A stretch of 64,000 nucleotides of DNA from UBA5972 sp964567685. Lineage in GTDB: Bacteria; Pseudomonadota; Alphaproteobacteria; Rhodobacterales; Rhodobacteraceae. Below the pieces are notes generated by a model. That model ran no database searches. It was not told the origin of the DNA and saw nothing but the letters and a program-made list of their open reading frames with translations. The stretch lies in assembly GCA_964567685.1 (NCBI GenBank), contig CAZMNO010000003.1, positions 62,001 through 126,000 of the forward strand. The letters are read 5' to 3'. The position numbers and the translations under genes were made by a program. This document shows, piece by piece, positions 58,234 to 64,000 of the stretch (its first letter is position 1; every line of letters begins with the position of its first letter).

Positions 58234-60123
58234 ATGGGATACCGGGAAGTTTATGAGGGGTGGAAATCCGACCCCGAAAAGTTCTGGATGGAGGCCGCAA
58301 AGGGCATTGACTGGGTGAAACCGCCCTCAAAAGCGCTGTTTGCCGACAACGCGCCCTATTACGAGTGGTTCGCCGATGCCGAGGTCAATACCTGCTGGAA
58401 CGCGGTCGACCGGCATGTGAAGGCTGGCAATGGCGAGCGGGTGGCGATCATCTATGACAGCCCGATCACCGGGGCCAAAAGCAAGACGACGTATAGCGAA
58501 TTGCAAGATCAGGTCGCGCGATTGGGCGGCGCCTTGCAGGCGCGTGGCGTGGCGAAGGGTGATCGCGTGGTCATCTACATGCCGATGGTTCCCGAAGCGG
58601 TGGTTGCCATGCTGGCCTGTGCGCGCATCGGGGCCATTCATTCGGTGGTGTTCGGCGGATTTGCGGCCAATGAACTGGCGACGCGTATTGATGATGCAAC
58701 GCCAAAGGCGATTATCGCAGGCTCCTGCGGTGTCGAACCGGGGCGTGTGATTGCCTATAAACCACTTCTTGACGGGGCGATTGATCTGGCGGGCCACAAG
58801 CCTGATTTCTGCGTCATCCTGCAGCGTGACATGCAGAAAGCCGATCTGGTTGAGGGCCGTGACTTTGACTGGGGCGAGTTTACCGCCGATGCACCACTGG
58901 CAGAATGCGTGCCGGTGCGCGGCAATGATCCGGTCTATATCCTTTACACTTCCGGCACCACAGGCCAGCCCAAGGGCGTCATTCGCCCCAATGCCGGGCA
59001 TCTGGTGGCGCTCAATTGGACGATGAAGGCGATCTACGACATTGAACCGGGCGAGGTTTTCTGGGCGGCGTCCGATGTTGGCTGGGTCGTTGGCCACAGC
59101 TATATCTGCTATGCCCCACTCATTCAGGGCTCAACCTCCATCGTTTTTGAAGGCAAACCGGTGGGCACGCCCGATGCCGGCACCTTCTGGCGGGTGATCG
59201 AGGAACATAACGTCAAGGCGCTGTTCACCGCACCGACCGCTTTCAGGGCAATTAAACGGATCGATCCAAACGGCGAGTTTCTGAAGAAATACGACCTGTC
59301 GGCGATGAAAAACCTGTTTCTTGCTGGTGAGCGGGCTGATCCTGATACCATCCACTGGGCCGAGGAAAAACTGGGCGTTCCGGTGATCGACCACTGGTGG
59401 CAAACCGAAACCGGCTGGGCCATTGCCGCCAACCCGATGGGAATCGAGCATCTGCCGGTCAAGGTCGGCTCGCCTTCAGTACCGATGCCAGGCTTTGATG
59501 TACATATCCTTGATGAAGATGGTCAGCCGATGCCTGCTGGCGAACTTGGTGCGATTGCGATCAAGCTGCCTTTGCCACCAGGAACACTGCCGACATTGTG
59601 GAACGCCGATGAACGCTACTTGTCATCCTATCTGTCTGCTTTTGAAGGGTATTATGAAACCGGTGATGCGGGCTATGTGGACGAAGACGGGTATCTTTAC
59701 ATCATGGCGCGCACCGATGACGTGATCAATGTCGCCGGGCATCGCCTGTCGACGGGCGGAATGGAGGAAGTGCTGGCCAGCCACCCGGATGTTGCCGAAT
59801 GCGCGGTGATCGGTGTCGCCGACAAGCTGAAGGGTCAGGCGCCCATGGGCTTTCTCTGTCTCAATGCCGGGGCTGACCGTGATCCTGAAGAGGTCGTGCT
59901 GGAATGCGTTGCCCTGATGCGCCAGAAAATCGGCCCGGTGGCAGCCTTCAAGATGGCCAAGGTCGTTGACCGGCTGCCGAAAACCCGGTCGGGCAAGATC
60001 CTGCGCGGAACTATGGTCAGCATCGCTGATGGCAAACCCTGGAAAATGCCGGCAACGATCGACGATCCGGTGATTTTGGACGAAATAACCGACGCGTTGA
60101 AGACGCTCGGGTATCCTTCCTGA
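58234..60123 (+). CDS. prpE: Propionyl-CoA synthetase (propionate-CoA ligase)
   Basis: A 629-residue acyl-CoA synthetase. ATP motif YILYTSGTTGQPKGVIRPN, followed by the C-terminal signature PKTRSGKILRGTM whose Lys is the acyl-adenylation residue subject to acetylation control. Length and the sequence DNAPYYEWFADAEVNTCWNAVDRHVKAGNGERVAI match PrpE more than acetyl-CoA synthetase. It activates propionate for PccAB. The start is ATG 58234 (GTG 58231 alternative) with AAAGGAGCG. It follows maeB by 16 bp, so an operon is likely. Confidence 0.9.
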   Translation: MGYREVYEGWKSDPEKFWMEAAKGIDWVKPPSKALFADNAPYYEWFADAEVNTCWNAVDRHVKAGNGERVAIIYDSPITGAKSKTTYSELQDQVARLGGALQARGVAKGDRVVIYMPMVPEAVVAMLACARIGAIHSVVFGGFAANELATRIDDATPKAIIAGSCGVEPGRVIAYKPLLDGAIDLAGHKPDFCVILQRDMQKADLVEGRDFDWGEFTADAPLAECVPVRGNDPVYILYTSGTTGQPKGVIRPNAGHLVALNWTMKAIYDIEPGEVFWAASDVGWVVGHSYICYAPLIQGSTSIVFEGKPVGTPDAGTFWRVIEEHNVKALFTAPTAFRAIKRIDPNGEFLKKYDLSAMKNLFLAGERADPDTIHWAEEKLGVPVIDHWWQTETGWAIAANPMGIEHLPVKVGSPSVPMPGFDVHILDEDGQPMPAGELGAIAIKLPLPPGTLPTLWNADERYLSSYLSAFEGYYETGDAGYVDEDGYLYIMARTDDVINVAGHRLSTGGMEEVLASHPDVAECAVIGVADKLKGQAPMGFLCLNAGADRDPEEVVLECVALMRQKIGPVAAFKMAKVVDRLPKTRSGKILRGTMVSIADGKPWKMPATIDDPVILDEITDALKTLGYPS

Positions 60124-60152
60124 CAGCACGCGCGAAAGCACTACTAAATGAT

Positions 60153-60180
60153 GCATGACAACCTCAGATGGTTGTCATGC
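60153..60180. terminator. Perfect 11-bp hairpin after prpE
   Basis: GCATGACAACC (60153-60163) pairs exactly with GGTTGTCATGC (60170-60180) across TCAGAT. It lies 30 bp after prpE. There is no T-run directly downstream, so it may serve as an operator or a rho-influenced terminator rather than a classical terminator. Confidence 0.5.
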
Positions 60181-60261
60181 GACGTTGTAGTCCTAATAAA
60201 GCATTGTATTTACACGTAGTAGGTGCGTTAATTGCCCCACATTTTAACAAACGGTGATGCT

Positions 60262-60738
60262 ATGGCACGGCGGTTCGTTGGTTTGTTGATTTTAGTGTTA
60301 GCTACGAGTTTTGGTGGCGCGTTGTATTCCCAGACGGCCCTGACGATTGTTTCAGCGGACGATGAAACCGAATGGGCGCTGACCCTGGAAGATCTGCGGG
60401 ACATGACCCAGACGGAACTCTCGACCTCAAACGAGTTCGTAGACGGCGAAAAGCTGTTTCGCGGTCCGCTGATGCGCGAGGTTCTGATGCAGTTTGCGGG
60501 TCGCAAATCTGATAAGGTCTGGCTGACCGCTGCCAATGACTATCAGGTCGAAGTGGCGACGTCTGAGTTTTATGATTATGACGTCATTCTGGCGCTCAGC
60601 ATGGGTGGTGTCGCATTGTCAAAGCGTGACAAGGGACCGATTTGGGTGATTTACCCGATGAGCGACTTTGCCGAATTGCGCGATCCGGTTTATAATAGTC
60701 ACCTGATCTGGCAGTTGGTCAAAGTGGAGTATCAGTGA
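60262..60738 (+). CDS. Exported SUOX-fold (molybdopterin-oxidoreductase-like) sensory partner protein
   Basis: A 158-residue protein with an N-terminal signal segment (FVGLLILVLATSFGGALYSQTALT). The mature part matches the short 'molybdopterin-dependent oxidoreductase-like' family: WALTLEDLRDMTQTELSTSNEFVDGEKLFRGPLMREVLMQFAG, VWLTAANDYQVEVATSEFYDYDVILALSMGGVALSKRDKGPIWVIYP and LIWQLVKVEYQ. The cofactor Cys of real SUOX enzymes is absent, so it is probably a binding or sensing module in the periplasm. ATG 60262 is preferred over the TTG 60232. Its stop overlaps the start of the kinase gene (GTGA), pointing to one functional unit. Confidence 0.75.
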   Translation: MARRFVGLLILVLATSFGGALYSQTALTIVSADDETEWALTLEDLRDMTQTELSTSNEFVDGEKLFRGPLMREVLMQFAGRKSDKVWLTAANDYQVEVATSEFYDYDVILALSMGGVALSKRDKGPIWVIYPMSDFAELRDPVYNSHLIWQLVKVEYQ

Positions 60739-62441
60739 ACACGTCAAACAGACTTACCCGGCTGGTTGGTTTTGCAATTGTCATTGTAACCATTCTGGTG
60801 GCAGGGATCGGTTTATTCGTTGTCCGCAACGATGTTGACAGAATGCGCGAAGCCGGGCGCGAGAACATCCTGTGGAGCGCGGTTCAGGTTGAGATAGAAC
60901 TGATGCGCTTTCAGCGCGCATTGGCGGATTTCAATGCCGGAGATTCTGCGGTTACACCACGAGTGGTCAATGATCGGTTTGACATTCTCTGGAGCCGCGT
61001 TTCGCTGTTTGAACAAGGCACGGTTGGTGAACGTCTCAGCGCCTATGACGAGGTTGAGCAAACAGTCGCCACATTGTTTCAGACCATGCAAAGGCTGGAG
61101 CCGCAGATTGTTTCGCTGCAAGTTGGTGATCGGAACTCCGGGGTTGCGTTACAGCGGGAATTCAACGCATTTTCAAGTGATCTCAGGCGGTTAAGTCGAT
61201 CTGTTTTGCATGGCGAGGAAGAGATCAGCGCCAGTCTGCGCGAGGATCTGTCAAACAGTTCAGAGATTTTGACAATCGTCACGGCGGTGGCGGTTCTGAT
61301 CAGCTTTCTGCTGATCTACGTATTTGCGCGCGAGACGCGACAGTTCCGCGATCTGGCGGCTCTGAATGAAACGTTGCTGCACGCGTCAACCAAAGCCGGA
61401 CGCGCCAAATCACAGTTTCTGGCTATGATGAGCCACGAGTTGCGCACCCCGATGAACGGTGTCCTGGGGCTCCTGGCGCTGGTCAAGCAGCAGGGGCTGA
61501 GCGCGCATCAGAACCGGTTGGTCGATCAGGCCGAACGGTCGGGTCAGCAGATGATCGGACTTTTGGGCGACATTCTTGATTTTTCTGCGTTGCAGGATGA
61601 TCAGCTCAAGCTAGAAAGCAAACCCTTTGAACCGGCGCAACTGGCAGAGGCGGTGCGTGATATGTTCGAACCGGTCGCCCTGCGCCAGGGGATCGAGTTT
61701 CACGCCAGGGCCAGTGAAAACTGTCCCGACCGGGTAATGGGTGATTTTTCCCGCCTGCGACAGGCGCTCACGCATCTGGCCACCTATCTTTTGGAAACGG
61801 CGGGCACGCATAATATCTCGCTTGAAATCTGCTATGAAGAGGGGGCTCTGATTGCGTCGATTTCATTTGACTACAGCCAGGTTGGCGGTGAATGGGAACC
61901 CGAACTGATCATGGGCAATGTTGCGCGCTCGGCTGATTCCTTTGCGTCTGAAGCCTTGGGTCCGGCCGTTTCGCGCGGGCTGATCGAACGGATGGGCGGT
62001 AGTACCAAACTTGACAATCCGACAGCTGATCGCATTGCCATTGTGGTTTCCGTACCAGCCAAGGAGTTGGTCGTGGACACGTTGTTGATGCGCATTGTCT
62101 GCCAGTCAACCGCGCTTGAGGCGATCTGCAAAGCAGCCCTCAGAGGGGAAAATGTGCGCTTTCACACCGAAGACAATGCGCAGTTGCCGCATGTTGTGCT
62201 GATCGAGGCCGGTGGTAGGCAGGAACCCGATCTGGTCGGACATTATGCGAAAAAATACCCACAAGCGATGCTGGTCGCTCTTGGCCGCCCACAAAACCCT
62301 GACGAGTTCGACGACATTGTCGAAGTGCCGATTGATATCGCCACGATTCGCCAGTCTTCATTCATGCAGCTCACCTCGGGCCGATCAAAGCTTGCCGGAA
62401 AGCGCAATCTGCGCTATGCAGGAGAAAAGAATACAACTTAA
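60735..62441 (+). CDS. Membrane histidine kinase with degenerate ATP-binding domain
   Basis: A 568-residue protein. TM1 about 9-30, periplasmic helical domain 31-175, TM2 about 176-198, HisKA with H-box MSHELRTPMNGVLG (His234). The HATPase region is degenerate: the N-box Asn is lost (DFSRLRQALTHLATYLLETA), no DxGxG or GxGLG is seen, and only ALGPAVSRGLIERMGG remains. The C-terminal ~100 residues resemble a receiver lacking its phospho-Asp (VVLIEAGGRQEPDLVGHYAKKYPQAMLVALG). So it may accept phosphate but probably cannot autophosphorylate. The GTG start overlaps the SUOX-like gene; the next gene encodes an intact hybrid kinase. Confidence 0.78.
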   Translation: MNTSNRLTRLVGFAIVIVTILVAGIGLFVVRNDVDRMREAGRENILWSAVQVEIELMRFQRALADFNAGDSAVTPRVVNDRFDILWSRVSLFEQGTVGERLSAYDEVEQTVATLFQTMQRLEPQIVSLQVGDRNSGVALQREFNAFSSDLRRLSRSVLHGEEEISASLREDLSNSSEILTIVTAVAVLISFLLIYVFARETRQFRDLAALNETLLHASTKAGRAKSQFLAMMSHELRTPMNGVLGLLALVKQQGLSAHQNRLVDQAERSGQQMIGLLGDILDFSALQDDQLKLESKPFEPAQLAEAVRDMFEPVALRQGIEFHARASENCPDRVMGDFSRLRQALTHLATYLLETAGTHNISLEICYEEGALIASISFDYSQVGGEWEPELIMGNVARSADSFASEALGPAVSRGLIERMGGSTKLDNPTADRIAIVVSVPAKELVVDTLLMRIVCQSTALEAICKAALRGENVRFHTEDNAQLPHVVLIEAGGRQEPDLVGHYAKKYPQAMLVALGRPQNPDEFDDIVEVPIDIATIRQSSFMQLTSGRSKLAGKRNLRYAGEKNTT

Positions 62442-62488
62442 GGGTGTTTTTCAACCAATGGAGATGCCCATAAATCAGGGAAAGTCGT

Positions 62489-64000
62489 GTGACACCAGAG
62501 AGACCTGACGAACTGATCGGACAGGAAAGCGACGACCGGGCGCGCAAAGACCGGTTTTCGCTGGTTTCGCATGACTTGCGCTCTGCACTATCAGAAATTC
62601 TGGGTGGATTGAAGCTGATCGACCGGGATCGGCTTGATGCTGAAACCCGCATTCAGATTGACCGGATCGAAGTATCTGGCGAAACTTTGGCGCGCCTTCT
62701 GGATAAGACCCTGACCGAAGAGGCGGATGCCGGAGAGGCAGCGGTGACGCGTGCCGTCAATATCAATCTCTCGGGTTTTCTCAGCGACGTCACCAAGCGC
62801 TGGACCGCACATGCCCAGGAAAAAGGGATCGAGTTTGTCCTTGAAAGCTCGGCCTCCATGCCGGCAATCGTGACGCTTGATCGGGTGGCCCTTGACCGGG
62901 TGATCGCCAATCTGGTTGGCAATTCGATCAAGTTTACTGATCAGGGCAAGGTCGTTCTTAAGGTGCATTGCACGGAGCAAAAAGAGCTTTGCTTTGCTCT
63001 AATAGATGACGGACCCGGATTTTCCGCGAACGCTCTGGCGCAGCTCTACCAGTATCAGGGGCGTCCCCTGGGTATGGAAAAGCCGGGCAGCGGGCTTGGC
63101 TTGTTCATTGCCAAGGAATTGTCTGATCTGCTTGGCGCAAGACTTGATATTTTCAACCGCAAAGACAGCTCAGGTGCTGTTGCCGAGCTTTACCTGCCCC
63201 ATGAGGCATGGTTTGATCGCAGCCTGCGCCGCGATGGCAAGGCCCCGGATCTGTCTGGTAGTGGACCGGTCGACCTAAGCGGGCTTCGCATTCTTCTGGC
63301 TGAGGATAATAAGACAAATCAACTGGTTGCGACTCAGATGCTGGGGGCAATGGGGGCCGAGTTCCGGGTTGCATCCGACGGCTTGGAAGCACTTGAGCTA
63401 CTGGAGGGCGACCAGTTTGATCTGGCATTGCTTGATATTGAAATGCCCCGCATGTCCGGGCTTGAGGTGATCAAAGCGGTGCGCGCGATGCCCGAGGGGA
63501 AGGCCGAAATGCCATTGGTGGCGCTGACCGCCTATGTCATGCGTGAACATCGCGAGCGCATTTTCGGTGCCGGGGCGGACGGGATTATCGCCAAACCCCT
63601 GATGAGTATCGAAGAGCTTGGACTTGCCATTCTGGATCATCATCAGGGTGCCAGGGCGCGCAAAATGGTTGCGCCCCCGGAAGACAGCACGAATGTCTAC
63701 CCGATTACCGAGGTCGTGGATCGCGATATTTTTGATACCCTGGTCGACACAATAGGGGCGGATTCCACAGCCGAGCTTTTCGCCAAGCTTCAGGCAGATA
63801 CCGATACCGTTGCCGAAGGGCTGGCGCGCGGACAGCAAACCATCGATTTGGCCGAGATCCGGTCACAGACCCATATCCTGATATCTGTTGCCGGGGCGAT
63901 TGGCGCCAAGCGCCTGCAACATATCGCGCAGCGCCTGAATGCAGCGGCTAATCGCGAGGAAGCTGATGAGATCAATGCGCTTTGTGATATTTGTCTCTCT
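62489..64000 (+). CDS. Soluble hybrid histidine kinase: HisKA-HATPase-REC-Hpt (truncated by window end)
   Basis: At least 504 codons, running off the window. There is no membrane segment. HisKA H-box FSLVSHDLRSALSEILGGL (His28). Intact HATPase motifs are NLVGNSIKFT, IDDGPGF and GSGLGLFIAKELSDLLGA. Receiver domain: LLAEDNKTNQLVATQML, phospho-Asp316 in LALLDIEMPRMSG, LTAY and the Lys in IIAKPL. Hpt-like end: RSQTHILISVAGAIGAKRLQHIAQRLNAAANREE, with His462 in the expected position. The start is GTG 62489, 47 bp after the degenerate kinase. It supplies the ATP-binding activity that its upstream neighbour lacks. Confidence 0.88.
   Translation, partial: MTPERPDELIGQESDDRARKDRFSLVSHDLRSALSEILGGLKLIDRDRLDAETRIQIDRIEVSGETLARLLDKTLTEEADAGEAAVTRAVNINLSGFLSDVTKRWTAHAQEKGIEFVLESSASMPAIVTLDRVALDRVIANLVGNSIKFTDQGKVVLKVHCTEQKELCFALIDDGPGFSANALAQLYQYQGRPLGMEKPGSGLGLFIAKELSDLLGARLDIFNRKDSSGAVAELYLPHEAWFDRSLRRDGKAPDLSGSGPVDLSGLRILLAEDNKTNQLVATQMLGAMGAEFRVASDGLEALELLEGDQFDLALLDIEMPRMSGLEVIKAVRAMPEGKAEMPLVALTAYVMREHRERIFGAGADGIIAKPLMSIEELGLAILDHHQGARARKMVAPPEDSTNVYPITEVVDRDIFDTLVDTIGADSTAELFAKLQADTDTVAEGLARGQQTIDLAEIRSQTHILISVAGAIGAKRLQHIAQRLNAAANREEADEINALCDICLS

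Overview
The window looks like a chromosomal segment of a marine, Roseobacter-group alphaproteobacterium (order Rhodobacterales). The support is the gene content and order: a pccB-pccA-mcm propionyl-CoA locus with a ScfR-type regulator, a betI-betC-betA choline-O-sulfate locus, a class II amidotransferase/glutamate synthase-like/type III glutamine synthetase cluster, MmcB next to 6S RNA, and a tRNA-His without an encoded G-1 and with A73, which is an alphaproteobacterial trait. Base composition is moderately GC-rich with short intergenic gaps and many 4-base ATGA/GTGA overlaps. I see no rRNA, CRISPR array, transposase, integrase or phage gene, so this reads as core and niche-metabolism chromosome, not a mobile island.

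Layout. 1-7 kb: the end of a thiamine-dependent dehydrogenase E1 gene, a FabD-like acyltransferase without the malonate-binding arginine, then an XRE-cupin regulator followed by glxB-glxC-glxD-glnT (alternatively mgsABC-gmaS; the sequence alone does not decide). 7-10 kb: a reverse-strand pair of M24-fold and M20 hydrolases, then an alpha/beta hydrolase. 10-19 kb: DUF302 protein, a small membrane protein, pirin, a 3-hydroxyisobutyrate-dehydrogenase-type enzyme, a VOC protein, a secreted TPR-like protein, glutamate dehydrogenase and a TadE/TadG-like pair. 19-24 kb: tRNA-His, two paralogous mini membrane proteins, small conserved genes, mmcB, 6S RNA, a P-loop kinase gene lying antisense, 5-formyl-THF cyclo-ligase, a YmdB-like phosphoesterase and a DMT transporter. 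24-29 kb: two convergent SLC13/TrkA-C permeases with an AT-richer HELGH metalloprotease-like gene between them. 29-34 kb: yebC, a 588-bp non-coding gap with a degenerate repeat, a TPR-sulfotransferase, a secreted protein and another DMT transporter.

34-41 kb: betI-betC-GST-betA behind a 26-bp perfect palindrome, forming a choline-sulfate to choline to betaine-aldehyde pathway (no betB in view), then hemerythrin, serine/threonine dehydratase-like and YdcH genes. 41-60 kb: cysK, the ScfR/PccR-type regulator, an MFS exporter, a Ser/Cys-type proline racemase homologue and the propionate block: pccB, four small genes, pccA, a hypothetical gene, DUF4174, a sulfotransferase-like gene, mcm, malic enzyme-PTA fusion and prpE. 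Together these activate propionate (PrpE), carboxylate it (PccAB), isomerise methylmalonyl-CoA to succinyl-CoA (Mcm; the epimerase is outside the window) and drain C4 acids to pyruvate (MaeB). PccR-type boxes lie before pccB and before the regulator gene.

60-64 kb: a sensory cassette of a periplasmic SUOX-fold protein, a membrane histidine kinase that has lost its ATP-binding motifs, and a soluble hybrid kinase with intact HisKA, HATPase, receiver and Hpt modules, cut off by the window end. This split phosphorelay, the HELGH gene, the acyltransferase substitution and the 30.1-kb repeat are the most worthwhile leads; nothing here proves an entirely new system.
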